From NCBI GenBank assembly GCA_963674455.1, contig CAVMBE010000023.1, forward strand, positions 186,001 through 250,000: 64,000 bases of DNA, in the 5' to 3' direction. A program made the position numbers and the translations under genes. Position 1 is the stretch's first letter. Every line of letters starts with the position of its first letter. Below the pieces are notes generated by a model. That model did no database searches, had not been told where the DNA came from, and saw nothing but the letters and a program-made list of their open reading frames with translations. Of the stretch, positions 22,561 to 35,800 are shown piece after piece. Origin of the DNA: Lecanosticta acicola (lineage: Eukaryota > Ascomycota > Dothideomycetes > Mycosphaerellales > Mycosphaerellaceae).

Positions 22561-23904
22561 ACGGGATGAGGTCGGAGAGTGCGAGATGACTTACAGAAGA
22601 GCGACATAAGAAGATTGTCGTTGTGGTGAAGGAGATCTGTCTGCGGCGTGGTGCCCAGCCAGAAGGAGGAAGGAAACAGACCTCCGCGGAAGCAAACGCG
22701 ACTTCCACCTGAGCGCCTCAGCGCGTCAACGACAACATCACGACGGAGACAAAATGGATGTTGAATGCAGAGAACACGGTCGGGATCACTCGAACCGTCA
22801 TAAAAAAATTGGATATCGTTCCTATCCATGGTTGCAATACATCTCCCCTACAGCTAATGTACCCATACCCAATGGGTACCAACCTACAAGAATTCTCGAA
22901 AAAAAAAGATAGGCCTCGTGTGGGTTGGACCGCTGAGCGTTCCGAGGCAACCACAATTTCAACCCCCATGTTCCCACTCCAGGCTTGTTGCCTACTGCTG
23001 CTGCTGCTGCTGCTGCTGCCCGCCACTGCCGCTGCCATGGCCGAGATGTTTGAACAGAAGGAAAAGTTGTACTCACTATACTTCAATTGTACCGGTAGGC
23101 CACAGGGCACAGTAAACTGTGTTGGTGCTTCGGGGCACGTGGCTTGATATTGGAGGAACCGCCAGTAAATTCCCCCATATACGTTCACGGATGCTTCCGC
23201 CACTAGGGGGACTTCACTTACTGCTTGGCGAGGACGGCGGGGAGAAACAAAGGCGCAGACGGAGCGCTGACAGGCTGCGAAGGAATCCATTCGAATATCA
23301 TGTAACAACTGAGGCGAAACAATTCGCAGAACGATCATTGTATTCTTCGTTTTGGAGGGCGCAGTATATCTGCCAGGCAGATGTCCGAATCATGTAGCTG
23401 TGCCTTGGCCAAGGTCACGTTCTTCCACCAACAATCAGGCAACGGCGAGGTAGTAGTAGTAATACAATAGTAGGTCACATTCAATGTCAGGTTACTGTTC
23501 AGGATATGTACAGATCACGGCGTGTAGCCCTCGTACCTCACCGCGAGTGACCGCAACTTGCCATCTTCGAAGCTTCTGCCTGGGCAACGCAAGCGCCATA
23601 GCGGTCGACCATTTCAGATATCCATCTACAAGATGCATAACAACATGTTATGTTACTGTTCGAAAGAAACAGTAGTCCCCCTCACAGTAGTCCCCCTGGA
23701 GGAGGGCAGGAACTGGAAGGTCGGGGAATTGCACGTGAAACTGTATAGAAACAAAGCTGTCGTTTTCTGCAAAACGTGATTTTGAACACCACGAGGACTG
23801 TATCCATCTCACCAGCGCTACACTACCCAGGAATCGTGCCATTGCCCCCCCTACTCTAAACTGCTGCACGCGTATATCCCGCAGACCGCAACAGTGTAGA
23901 CGCC
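22561..23904. other. Intergenic with a CTG microsatellite
   Basis: No convincing gene. The CTG run at 22995-23018 produces poly-Ala, poly-Leu or poly-Cys shadows in several frames. Confidence 0.4.
22995..23018. repeat. (CTG)8 microsatellite
   Basis: Eight perfect CTG units, flanked by imperfect CTG/GCC triplets. It lies in a region without a supported gene. Confidence 0.95.
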
Positions 23905-25294
23905 TTAGGAAAGCTGCTCACCTTTCTCGGCCCCAGAGCCATCTCCCGCCTCATTCGCCATCATATCGTCCTCCTTGCTGTTCTCATCTCTGACGAGGTC
24001 CTCCTCAGTCGCCACTGGCTTCGCAGTCACGGCCTCGTACTTGTAAACGATCGTGCGCACGTCGTAGAGATTGAGCTCGCGAACGCGGCAGCGGTCCAAC
24101 AGCTCCTCGAGGTTAGCGATGTCGACGTTGTGAACGCTCGACAGGTGGATCTGAAAGAAGACAAGTCCGCGAATCGCTGGCTCGCCGGGAGCTGGCGCGT
24201 TGCCCTTGCAGATGGGGCATTGCACCTCGACCCACTGCCGAGTAAGAGACATGACGACGAAGGAGCATTCTGGGAGAGAAGAGTAGTCCTTCGCTGCCCG
24301 ACGTCGACGCTCCATCTCGTCGAGCTCTGCCTGCACGTCGTCCAGCGCTGAGTCGTCGTCTGGCATCGAAGATGCGCCTTCCTCCACACTCTCTTTATCG
24401 TCCACTTGGCGACGCTTCGTTCGCCTACCAAGGCTTGTCCTGCTCCTCTTCCGCTTGATCGCCCCGGCTTTCTTCTCCTTTGCTTTCGGCTCGCCCTTCT
24501 CGTTCTCGCTCAGAGCGTTCCATAGCTCTTGAACTCTGATCTTGTACTTCGTGGTAAGGTAACGGTCGACGAGCTCGGCCCACTGGTCCTGTTGGTCGTC
24601 GTCTCCGTCAATGCCGCTATTCAGCTCGGTCTGGAAAACCTAGAGACTCGTTAGATAGGTCTTATAACGCGTTCGTGTTTAAGCATACCTCGAGTCGAAC
24701 AGAGATCTCCCGACGATCCTTCTCGGCTAGTTCCTCGATCTTGTCCTCGAAACCGGGGTTCTTCTTGACCAACCGCCTCACCGTCTCGTCGAGGCGCATT
24801 CTCAGCTCCTTAAGGTCTTTGATCTCCGTCTGCAACGGCCGGATGATCTCTTCGTAGTCCAGATTCTCGCCCTCGCGCAACTCCGCAAACTCGAAGTCCT
24901 GACCCAAGTCGACCCATCCCTCGGCGTCTGTATCGTCTGCTGCGCGCTTTGACCACGGCACGAAAGCGACATAGAAGTCTGCGAGCTCGCCGTCGTAGTT
25001 TGGAACACGTTCTTCATCTTCGAGTCGCTCTTGCAGTTCCTATGGCAAAGTCAGTACTAGACTGAACTAACGTCGCACGTCTGCTGCACCTACCTCACGG
25101 CGGTCGGCGATTATCTGCTTGTCGCGAGCAACCTGTCGAGTAAGCTCTCCGTGCGCGTCTTGAAGCTCTTGCGCGTTCCCACCGGTCGCCTGTAGCTCTT
25201 CTGTCTTCGCTCGTAGTTCCTCGTCTAAGCCGGCCGCAACACCATCGAGATATTCCTGATAGTGGATGATTCGCTCTGCAGACTTCGGAGCCAT
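23905..25294 (-). CDS. Coiled-coil protein with a possible C2H2-like zinc site and NLS (hypothetical)
   Basis: Three exons, 25294-25094, 25039-24689 and 24639-23905, join at phase-0 introns (GTAGGT...ATAG; GTATGC...CTAG) and give 428 residues. The N-terminal 190 residues are coiled coil: AERIIHYQEYLDGVAAGLDE, LQERLEDEERVP, EIIRPLQTEIKDLKELRMRL, FEDKIEELAEKDRREISVRL. A basic cluster follows (KRKRSRTSLGRRTKRRQ), a likely bipartite nuclear signal. Then comes VQCPICKGN with HLSSVH about 20 residues later, giving C-x2-C-x20-H-x4-H, a plausible zinc-binding site close to the C2H2 type but with a longer loop. The C-terminus is acidic. A nuclear or chromatin role is inference; no named family recognised. 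Confidence 0.75.
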
Positions 25295-28200
25295 GTTGTA
25301 CGCGAGCTTGACTTTGGAATCTGCACGGTGGAGCGTGTTGAACTTGAAGGGCGAAAGCGCAGAGAAATTTGCAAAGTTGAGGTCGTGCAGTTGGACTGTT
25401 GGTGTCGTGAAGTTGTGGTGGTGAGTCGAAGTTCTTGGAAGTGCGAAGACCTCTGAAGTAGGGGGAAGCAGCGCGGATTAAATACTTCCAGTCCCGCTTC
25501 ACGAGCCTTCAGATGCGAGCAGTGCCGACACAGATTCACTTCTACTCTTAAGATCGCACGACGCGAACGATTCACTGGCGGAGCCGGGAGTAGGCGGCAG
25601 GACATGGAATCACCAAATTAGCGCCTCGTCATGGAATCCATAGCGACGCCGAACTGCAGGCTATGATCTTGCTGATTTTTGCAAAAGGTGAGTTGCCGTC
25701 TTTGGAGTCTAACACCTAGTTGATGCAGAAATGAGGGTACAACAGAGCTGTGTATATAGTGCTGGGCGCGTCTGGACTGCGGGTACGGTCGAAACTCGTA
25801 TACTGGTTCATATTAGCCAATGTTCCCGATAATAATGATCGACTGAGAAGGGGCCACACCCAGGAGACTGCACATGTAGGATACGATAATGGTCACAAGT
25901 CATGTAGCCTCTATTGCTAGTATCGCAACCCGAATGGGTAGATCAAAGCAGCGAACAAAGCCGAGGATTGCTGCAATCAGCCAACAAAGCCATTGTGTAA
26001 GCAAGTCAGAATGTGACAAACCGCAATCAGAGTCTGCTCCCATGGAGAGCCTCTTTTTCATCATGGAGGAGACATGTCTGCCTGATTGCTCTCTGCGGAC
26101 CACAGTTCGCATTGACCAATTTCCGGTCATTTGGACGACCCCAAGATAGTAACCCTGGGCTATCGATCCAGTGTGCACTCGGAATGGTCTGTGCCATCGG
26201 TGCGGGCTATTCTGTACTTGTGCGGAGATCAAGGATGCGCGTAGATATGTCATGTTGCCAGAATCGTGAGCAATTCCTCTTCCAATGTTCTAGAAACCTG
26301 CATTCTCTTACGTGATACCACGATACCAGGGTCCAATCGGAGGAGCGTCCCTTTGCAAGCGAGGGCAGCATTCACACGACGTCACTGCGTGAGATCAGTG
26401 TTGCCGTACGGCGACTAGACATCACTACATGTAGCCCGTTGCTTGTCCTCTTCGGGTATCATTGTCTCTTTCCCCAGCTTGCGGTCTTTCCTCAGCGGTT
26501 CCTCGAAGCTCTTTTAGAACGGCGCAGCGGGAGCTGCCTCTGGCCATCCAGATATTGACCGGGGGCCAGTCGTAGGAAAGTAGAAAGAGGTGGTCGGGTG
26601 ACTACCAAGCGAGTGCTTTGTCGAGGCCTGCTGAGGAAGCAGACGCGGTATCGGTGCAGGCTTCTGCCCTGTTTCGCCGTCAGGAGCCATGCGGAGCGCT
26701 GCCATGGTTCGTGGCTGGAGGATAGAGCCTGATCTGTCAGAACGACGGAGTCCAATGCTACTGCGAAGTGTGAATCTCTCCTGTTACCCGTGGGTAGTCA
26801 CAAGGCGTAGCTGCAGCGGGCAGGATGCAGGGGTTATGTGGTCTGAGCTTTCTGTATACAAGTTCTCCTCCAGCGACGTCTTGTAACCTTCTCTCTCATC
26901 TCTGCTTCTCACCGAAAATTACCTACATCCATCTCATCAGACCATCAGCAGTCCTTTGCTTTGACATCACAGCCATACAAGGCATTCAGCAAGGTTTGTA
27001 TGAGTTCTACGCTTTCTCTTCCCTCGAGGGCGCTCGACCGGTTTGCACTGCTGGCCGAAGCAGCAGAGCCACACAATCTTCTCCTCTATCGCAGCATGTG
27101 CTAACCTGTCTCCAGCCGCACCAACACCATGGCCCCAATGCCGCCGGCGATCTCCTCCAGCGCGCCAATGTTGTCCTGGAGCACTGCCTCCTCCTCTATG
27201 TCTTCTTCCTCGACGTCTCGCACTTGGTGCAACCTCACACACTCTCGCCCTCCACAAACGGGGACACTTCCTCCACCGATCTTCAAGTCGAGGACCCTGC
27301 GGCCCCTGATGAGCCGTGATTCAGGTACCGATCAGAGCTCTTCTTGCAAAAGCACAGCCAGGTCACGGCCGACACAAGCATGGTCAAGACTGGATCGCAG
27401 AAAGTCATGCTCGCATGCACCAGCGGATACTAGTCACGACCGACGGCACTCTACTAGCTCTTGAGATTACAGAAAAGTTCAATACCCGTACTCTCGTCGA
27501 CAAGTTCGAAACCGCGAATCCAATCTTCCAATGGATGCTCCGAGTAACGCATGACTGAGCCAGCTTAGAAGCGCTTATTCCGAGAATGTAGAGATATCTC
27601 CACGCTCACCGAAAGATGCAGACAGCGTAACAAGATCTGCAGATCTGTCGTATGGATATGTTTGAGGCGGAGAGATACCTGGCATCAAACACAAATACAG
27701 TCACCGCGGTCTCCACACAAGGCTGACACCGCGCATTTAGCGTTCCAATGCATCAATCCTTGGACGCACAACTGGACCAGCTTGGAAGCGCCGATTCGAA
27801 GACGAAGAGTCACCTCCACGCCGACCGAGAAGACCGAGACAGCGCAACACGGTCTGATCACGTCTCATTAAAGGCCACAGCGCTCTCTAGAGCCACATCC
27901 GAGATCTGCAATTCACATCAGGTTGACATCAACGAAGACAACGACAGGCTGCTAGCAGCTCATGGACAGAGCTTTGCAAGCACGCTTCGGGGACACACCC
28001 TGCTGATTAGAGTAACACATCGCCGCAGCGAAAACATGTCTGTACCATCCAATGAAGCGTCGTTTCCATCGATACACATCCAACTTTCCTCTCGGTCCAC
28101 GCGATCTGCTCCAGAAATGCAGCTTCTCGCTCATTTTCCCTTTTGGCTTGTCATCGTCTGCCTTGCCTACTTCATTTCACTTTCTTTTCATCACGTTTGA

Positions 28201-28481
28201 GGCACACCAAAGCTGACCCTGGTCCTCTGGTATGACCTTAAACTGCCTGGTCGACGACCTCGTCGGCATCTCGAGGAGAGACACCCGATCGTGCTGTCAC
28301 CTGTTGGGCGTCTTCTGATGCACCAGCACAAGCGATCACTCTTTCAGCGACGTGCACCCTCGCTGCAGCGGACCTCCTTCCCCGACGTCCTCGCCCAGTT
28401 AGAAGTCCTGGATGGCACTGGAAATTCCTTGTCCGCTGGATACCACATCAGCGCCTGGGATTCCGCCTCCCAACTCCGGTG
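25295..28481. other. Gene-poor region, weak frames only
   Basis: Nothing here carries a recognisable motif. Frames that read moderately well are 26514-26705 (minus, 63 codons) and 27316-27558 (plus, 80 codons, ending EITEKFNTRTLVDKFETANP). Their distance from any splice partner leaves them unsupported. Confidence 0.35.
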
Positions 28482-28896
28482 CAGGCTCCAAGACGGGTCG
28501 CTGACAACCATTACGCCAGCATTCGCCTAACAGCAATGTCCGACGAGTACACTACAACAAACTGACCGGAGAGCTACTTGTCAATGAAACGCCATTTGGC
28601 TGTCTTCTTTTTTACTGGTGCCACCGGGTCCTGGATGGGCTCGCGTTATGCTTAGCACCCCGGGACAGGCTTCAAGATGGGTCGCTGACAACCATTACGC
28701 CAGCATTCAGTCAACAGCGATGTCCTGCGAGTACACTACAACACACTGACCGGAGAGCTACTTGTCGATTGTCCTGCGAGTACACTACAACACACTGACC
28801 GGAGAGCTACTTGTCAATGGAACGCCATTCGGCCGTCTACTCTTGTATTGGTGCCACCGGGTCCTGGATGGGCTCGCGTCATGCTTAGCACCCCGG
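28482..28896. repeat. Local direct duplication (about 180-230 bp unit)
   Basis: The segment 28482-28663 is repeated as 28665-28768 plus 28769-28896. Shared blocks include GGGTCGCTGACAACCATTAC, ACTGACCGGAGAGCTACTTG and CACCGGGTCCTGGATGGGCT. The second copy has an extra internal tandem of about 48 bp (28720-28767 and 28769-28816). Copies differ by a few percent, so the duplication is fairly recent. Confidence 0.85.
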
Positions 28897-28932
28897 CATC
28901 ATGCCGCGCGGGTCACAGGCTCGCGGAAAATG

Positions 28933-29312
28933 GCGCACGTCTGGCACATGACGAGGATACATTCCGCCTCGCTGATCGCATGAAGAACGAGGAAAAGCTG
29001 CGGGATTTCTTTGCTTTCGCCGTATTCTGGAGCATCAGATACGTCCTGGATCATTGATGAGCGAAATGGAGTTGTTCGATCGTCGCTGGGTGGTGCTGGA
29101 TCGTCATGTTGTCGCCGGAGCGTGACACATTTGGCGCGTGACAACGAGACATTCAGCCTCGCTGAGCGCACGACAAACGAGGAAAAGCTGCGGAATTTCT
29201 TTGCTTTCGCCGTGTTGTGGAGCATCAGATACGTCTTGGATCACTGCTGAGCGAAATGGAATTGTTGGTTGGCCACTGGGTGGTGCTCGATCATGATGTT
29301 GTCGCCGGAGCG
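28933..29312. repeat. Tandem duplication of a ~190-bp unit
   Basis: Copy 1 (28933-29120) and copy 2 (29121-29312) share long blocks such as ACGAGGAAAAGCTGCG, TTTCTTTGCTTTCGCCGT, GAGCATCAGATACGTC and ATGTTGTCGCCGGAGCG. They diverge by about 10-15 percent by eye, older than the duplication just upstream. Confidence 0.85.
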
Positions 29313-29808
29313 TATCGTAGGAAACAACACATCGGCTGAGGTCGAACCTGCTCTGCTGCGTACGATCGACAGAAATCAAACGAGGATCTCTGTTGGAGAG
29401 GGAGAAGGGAGGATTGATCAACACAGGCGTGACAGGCCGCTGCGGAGGCTTTCATATTGTTTTCAAGGAAGAGCATGTTCCTCGCCCCCGGACCTGGTCA
29501 TCGGTACACGACTTCAGACCGCTGCGAGCCTGCGTCAAGACTGCTTTTGGGTTGAACATCTACCAATGAGTCTCAACTATGGCATTGGGCCTCGGCAGCA
29601 ATCATCTTGGAATGACGTTCGGGTTGCGGCGCTGGGCGCTCTTGACAATCTCGACGACATCGAAGGAAAGAGGTTGACTCGACGAGATCAGATTGAAACG
29701 GTCCTACACAATAGACAGGAATGCGATCATATCCCCAATCCGACTTGCAAAGCTCCTTCGACGGTGTACCGCTTTGTTGAGGCTTCCTTTTTGCTGCCGC
29801 TCCGCTGA
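29293..29808 (+). CDS. Hypothetical protein beginning inside the tandem duplication
   Basis: Open frame of 171 codons starting MMLSPERIVGNN at the end of duplicated copy 2 and reading NQTRISVGEGEGRIDQHRRD, WNDVRVAALGALDNLDDIEG, RLTRRDQIETVLHNRQECDH. Composition is plausibly coding, without motif, signal peptide or membrane segment. A further coding-like piece lies downstream on the same strand (about 29955-30214, DIDQQQARCTVRELAFLLRS) and could be another exon. Support is compositional only. Confidence 0.3.
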   Translation: MMLSPERIVGNNTSAEVEPALLRTIDRNQTRISVGEGEGRIDQHRRDRPLRRLSYCFQGRACSSPPDLVIGTRLQTAASLRQDCFWVEHLPMSLNYGIGPRQQSSWNDVRVAALGALDNLDDIEGKRLTRRDQIETVLHNRQECDHIPNPTCKAPSTVYRFVEASFLLPLR

Positions 29809-32800
29809 TCTCCACCCCGGCAATCGACTGCGACTCAAGGTTACGCACGCTCTCGCCGCTTCAGCAGTGACTCAGGTATTCCCCGATCAGCTACAGTCCC
29901 ATCTACGCAGTGGTATCCAGGATACGGCGTAGAGGCCGTTCATACAACCATGCTTCACATCGCCAAACCTCCCTGATATTGACCAGCAGCAGGCTCGCTG
30001 CACTGTGCGCGAACTAGCCTTTCTACTACGATCTCGATTACGACAGTCATCCTTCATTGTACGGCATGCTGTGTCCGGTACTCCTACAACCGTCTTGGTT
30101 GGCGTGATGAGCGTGCGAATCGCCGCGTCTCCCACGGAAACTTCGCAAGTCACAAGATCTGTCGAGGTCTCAGCGGAACGGCAAAGGGTCTTGCAGGGAA
30201 ATAGAGGTGGATGACGTGGAGCGTTGAGAAGAATGAGGAGGCTTCACGTCATATTCTGTCGGTACTGTCTTGCATTTTCTTAGTATCACAAGTGTCTCTT
30301 CGAAAACGTCTCTCTTGCTGACGTTCTTCTCGTCATATTCTGAACACTCTTCTCGTATCAACTTTGACGTCTCGGTACCTCCAGGTTCTTTTCTCTACTC
30401 TTCCTGTCCCCGCTGTGGCCTTGGTAGATCGTGAATTCTTCGTGAGCATGCGGGTGCGAGTCGAAGACGGCGGAGAGACTGATATGCACTTGCACTGGCG
30501 TTGCTCCAAGGTTCTCGTCAGGTGAGCACTCTTTCAGGTCCCGTCGTAGACCGCTGATGCTGCCGCTGACCCAAGGTTAGCCTGTCATCGAGAGCGATTC
30601 TCGCCTCCACATACCGTGCTCTTTGTCTTCCTGCCTCGATCTCAATGAGCCTTGGTCTTGTCACTTCTTTGTCTGCTCTCTTCGCTCTCGTATCCCTCGA
30701 CGGAGCCCAGAGGCACTCGCGAGCTCGGCTTAGCTTGCGGCACACTTTCACCAGCGTTGAGTCGAGTTTGGCTGGACCAGAGGCTAGACTGTCGACTCGA
30801 ATATCTCGAGGACAATATCTTTGGCTGTGTCAGTGCGTGCGGAGATCGTCTGGCGTTCATCGAGTGGAAGATGGTGATGGAATAATAGTTCCGATGTTTA
30901 GCATGGTCCGTTTGGTGTTCCTGCTGGGACTGTGCGCGGTTCGAAGTCACGGGACTACTAGCGCGTGGGTTTTGTTCTGGGCTGGGCTGCAGCTCTCTTA
31001 CGTTCACAAGCTTCTTCACCAACATTACACCACCCACTACACTTCTTCCTCATCTCCACCGCACATCGTCCGCCATCACCTGGCGGGTCATATGCATCTC
31101 GTGCGTCTTTTTTATGTCCGCCGGCGCCCTCAGCTCCCTCATTCTTCTCCACGCGCACATCCGCTGAGGCTCTACAGCAGGCGGCGACGTTCACGGAAGC
31201 CGCAATGCCATCGCAGCTACAGGTTCCACCTCTTCAACGGTGAGCTCATCTTGACCATCATCTTACAGCTTTGCATCAAACTGACACGGCGCCGCAAAGA
31301 CATTTCACTTCACCAGCAGTGCATCGGAAGGCGGAAAGCTGCATTAGACGACGCCGCCAACAGCACCGGTGGCCACGCGAGCTCTTCACCGGAAGCTCCA
31401 AGAGACTTCGAGCGTCAATGCATCTCACAGCGACCGTCCTCGTTGACAAACGCCGCCACGACACTGTTCGAGTACGATCGACCATCCGCTGCACACTCAT
31501 CAGTCCCTGTCAGCTCCTCAGGGAGTCAGGGGTAATAACAATGCAGAAACGCCTGCGTAGACCAAGTCCCTTTTCCATGAGCTGCCCACAGAGAGCGCTG
31601 ACCTTGTGCCTTGTCAGGCAGACAGCTGCAACAGCTACATCATGAAGAGGCACGGCAGCAACACTGCACGTGTGTCTCGCATCGACATCCTGTGTGCCTC
31701 ACTGCTGGTCCATGGGACGTCGAGCTTCTCCTCCGCCTCTCGCGTGCCGCCATGCTTTCGCGATGCCTACTAGCCAGGAGCAGCATACCAGTCTTCAGCC
31801 GCGATCGCCTTCCGATTCTCAGCACCGAGGACGCCATCATTAGACGTCAGGTATGCCACAACCAAGCTCTCTCCGACCGTTTACTGAAAGCTAATAAGAT
31901 CATTCTGCTTGTAGTATCTCCAGTCAGAGCTCTACTCGCTGTTGCATCTTTCCAGCCGCCACACACCAGCTTACGCCGCATGTCGATGCCGACCACTCCC
32001 ACGCAGAACATCACTCCCGCAGCCACCCGTCAAGACATCAGAACCTTCGTCACGGGCCACAATTGCGTGAAGCGCATCCCGCTGCGATGATCAGAAGTAT
32101 CCGCTGAAAGCTCATCATGAGCCTCAAAAAACAGGAGCGGCTCACACATGCCCGACGTCAGTTACAGCAAGTCGGCCTCACCATCACGAACACACTTCCT
32201 CCACCAGGGTCTTATGAGATATGTCACTGGGGCCAGTTTGACCGCTGCTTTGGGGGAACAAGCTACATTGCTTGAGGGCTCAGCCCAAAGATCACCTGGA
32301 AGGTAAGTACCTACCGCGCTACTCCTCCCCTTCCCCATTCATGATGATCGCTCCATCTCAGTGAGCACTCCAGGAGGGTGATTCCTCTGATTGACGACAA
32401 ATCCGCACGAGGGCAACGCTGAGTTGTTCTGCGCGACGTCATCCCATCATCAGGCAACGGCGTGCACTCGTAAGACTCGACTGCCTCCTCTACGTCCTCC
32501 GAGACGATATGTCGAGCAGAGCCGCCGGTGCAAATGATGATTTCCTGCTTGCCACTGGGGCAGGATCAGACATACTTCCTTTGGCTGCTGTCTGAAGTGG
32601 AGGGTAGTTTTTTGTCGACCTCCATTATTCTGATTTCGGGACATTCAAAGACCAATGTTCGGGCAAATACTTGTACGGGGACTGGTAAACTGACCATCTC
32701 CCAGACGATACTCGAGGACTTGCTCGATTCCGATACAACTTTCGGCCTCGTTGTCCAAGTCCAAGATTGGGAACCTGAAAGGTAAGCATCCCTAGGTCTT

Positions 32801-35800
32801 TACCACTCTGCCGTACCTGAAGATACTCCCATTGACGTTGTAGTATCAAGCAGAATCTCCCACCACCTGAAGCCCAGCGTGCTCTTCCCAAGCTCGCCCG
32901 AAAGGACCACCACCGGTAGCAAGAGCCTTGTGAGCCGCCCGAACATCATGGCAAACCACAGCTTTCCGCAATGCGGCGAGTCAAGAGATGTCACACATGC
33001 TTCCGGCCGTTGACACCTGTCCGAAATTGTCTTTGGCCGGCGCGAGAAGGCAGCAGCGCCGGGAGCAATTGGGCTGGCAGCATGACTTGGTCCTCACTGT
33101 CTGCTGGTCTCTGGTATATCAGTACAACCACACGACCTCAGGATCACTTGCTGACCATGCTATAGGGCTGCACACCACGGACACTCTGCGATATCACAGC
33201 CAACACTTTGAAGCCGATCTTGTGCAACAGCTGTAGGCTGTAGCGATCCTGTTCGAACGATACGAACGCTACAGAACTCAAATACTTCCAGAAGGTTATG
33301 CTCGCTATTTGAAGATCCTGAGTTCGTCACACATGATGATTCCTCCATGGCGAGGAGCCGAGATTGCACTCCATGTGGCTCCTTTCGGAAGCTGGTGTTG
33401 CTCTTCGCAAGTCACACCATCTGCTAGGTCCCAAGTCGTGAGACTTGTAAGCCGCCAGCACTTGGAGGACCCTTCCACGACTCCATCGAGAGCTGAAGTG
33501 TATTACTCTCGCATCAGGATATTTTGGTCGATCACCACGCTGACGGATCTGCAGATTTCCATCGTCATTACGTTGCTGAACCTCAAAACAAAAGCCGTAC
33601 CGCTCCCCAGACATCCCAACTCGACATCGAAAATTATCATTCCAATGAACCAACGCTACCAAAGCAAGCCAACGCAGTGGATGCGAGCTCTCGGCCACAA
33701 TCCTCCAGCGAACAGAAGCTCAGGTAAGCTCTGCCTTGCCCTTTCTATCATTCTTCCCGCTCGTCAAGGATGATCTTTCGTGGATCCGGTTCTCGGACCA
33801 CGAGGGAAAAAGTCGACGCAGCAAGTCTTATGAGCCCTTTGTGCCCGTCGCGGTGGGCGCATCTCGGTAGCTATTGCTAGACGTAACCCCGTGGGCCATT
33901 GGGAGAGTCTGTCCTTTCGGACGGAAAATCTGGGGATCGAGCCGGCGTGCTCAACTTGTGATCGATACTATCTGAACCAAGATGGCTTCGTTGCATATAT
34001 ATTGCATCTTTTGCTTTTGGCATGACCATTTGCTAACTCGAGGGAGGTGCACACAGATATTTCACGGCTTAGCAAGCATGGCAGCTGATTGCCTGGAGCC
34101 GGCACCTACTCTTCAACCAATCGCCGTAGATTCGACTCGCTTTCGTGGTCAAAAAGATGAGGAAGCTACCGGGATAATCGATCATCGTGCCAAATCAATG
34201 ATCAGTGTTCCTCATCAATAAGACATCGGCCGCACTTTGCGTGTTGACCCAGACTACGAAGTGGCCAGCCAAACTCACTCCTTCATCACGACGGCACATC
34301 ATCTTAGCCCCTCCATCGCGCACGAACAGGACCCGCAGCGCTCCGAGAGCACCGGGACACGCCGACAACGACAGCTCCTACAAGGTAAGACTTCCGCCTC
34401 GAACCACTGACCCCCACCATGATGATTACCGCTTACAAGACCTACCAATGGTGACAGCACATTAACGCCAGTCTGACTCTCTTCCATTGTAACATCACAC
34501 CGCCCTGGTACTCGCCTACAAGCAAAAGCTGACCTGTTGCCGCAGATACTAGAGGAAGGTTTCATGAGGGCTGAAGGGAGTGGCCACCGCAATTGTAATC
34601 AGGCCCTTCTTTATCGGAGGTTGCGATATTTTCACTTACGCCGGCCACGATAACAGCGAAGAAGCCGATAGCATCCAGTAATGAGAGAAATTTTTCCCCA
34701 ACTCCTACCATTCTCTCTCCTTCACGGCCCCGAGCACGGCCCCGAGCACGGCCTAAAACTGCTCATACTAACAGCAGTACATGACTGCGCTCAGCAGCGT
34801 CGGCTCTTGGACGAATCTCCAATCTGGTCTTCAGACTTCGAAGTTCAGCGCGGAAATGCACTTGATCGGCGCCACTTCTATTCCAATCGGCGAGCATCGA
34901 TTGTCGTCCTTGGAACGATCACCGCGATGTATCACATATCCAAGTTATTCCTCTCTGTGCTCATCGCACAGAGAGCCAAGCGACTCCTCCGGCTTCAGAT
35001 CTCTCGTATTCCTCGATCTTTGGCAGCGAAAAGCGAAATCAGTCAAGGCCGAACAGAGTACGCCGACTCACCGGCATCGACGCCTGCTGGACTACAAAAT
35101 GCATGACTGGAAGTCCAGTTCAGATCTCGAACCTAGGTTCATTACCGGATAGCAGCCCCAAAACTGGTCTTTCAAACCTCTTTCGTACCTTACCAGATCC
35201 GCCACTTGCCCCTCGCCCTCAGTATCAAGTATCAGCCAAGTCTGACATTTCCAAAGTGGCTGGATGAGCAGAGGGCTTCGTATCCCGGAAACTTCATTCG
35301 GCAAGCTCCAGGAACAAGTGTTTTGCAGATACTGCTCTCATGAAGGATCAAGACGCCATCTCATCTTACCACCATGAGCCTCGACCGATTCCACACATCC
35401 AAAAGAGAGACTGGGAAACCCATCGATCCGGCGGAGACACCGATCTACAGACGCTCTGGCGAAATCCCTCCAGCCTTGTACAACAAGCTCGGTCTGACAG
35501 ATACAAGATTTTCCGAGAGATAAAAAGACTGAAAACCCGGAGGCGCCTCGGCAACAAACACAGCCACTTCAAGACCGACGTTCGCTGTATGCATGCTCTC
35601 AGTCTCGATACATTCTGCCGGATCTTTCTCCACAACAAGATGACAAGAATTCAAAACCACCAAGACTTTGACATAAGAGGAGGTGTCTCTTCTTCAACTG
35701 ATCGAACATTTCTGAGCGGAATGGACTTGTGCTGGTACTTCAGCCCGTCGTTGTTGCACTGTGAAGCTCAAGATGTGGTGGAAGTAAGGATGAAAAGTTG

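Noticed and set aside
30645..31535. 296-codon plus-strand frame
   Set aside because: Composition (His, Arg, Ser runs) and competing frames suggest chance openness; splice-like sites do not join it to anything.
33840..33960. Possible tRNA near GGGGATCGAGCC
   Set aside because: No box B consensus (GGTTCGA) and no pairing acceptor ends.
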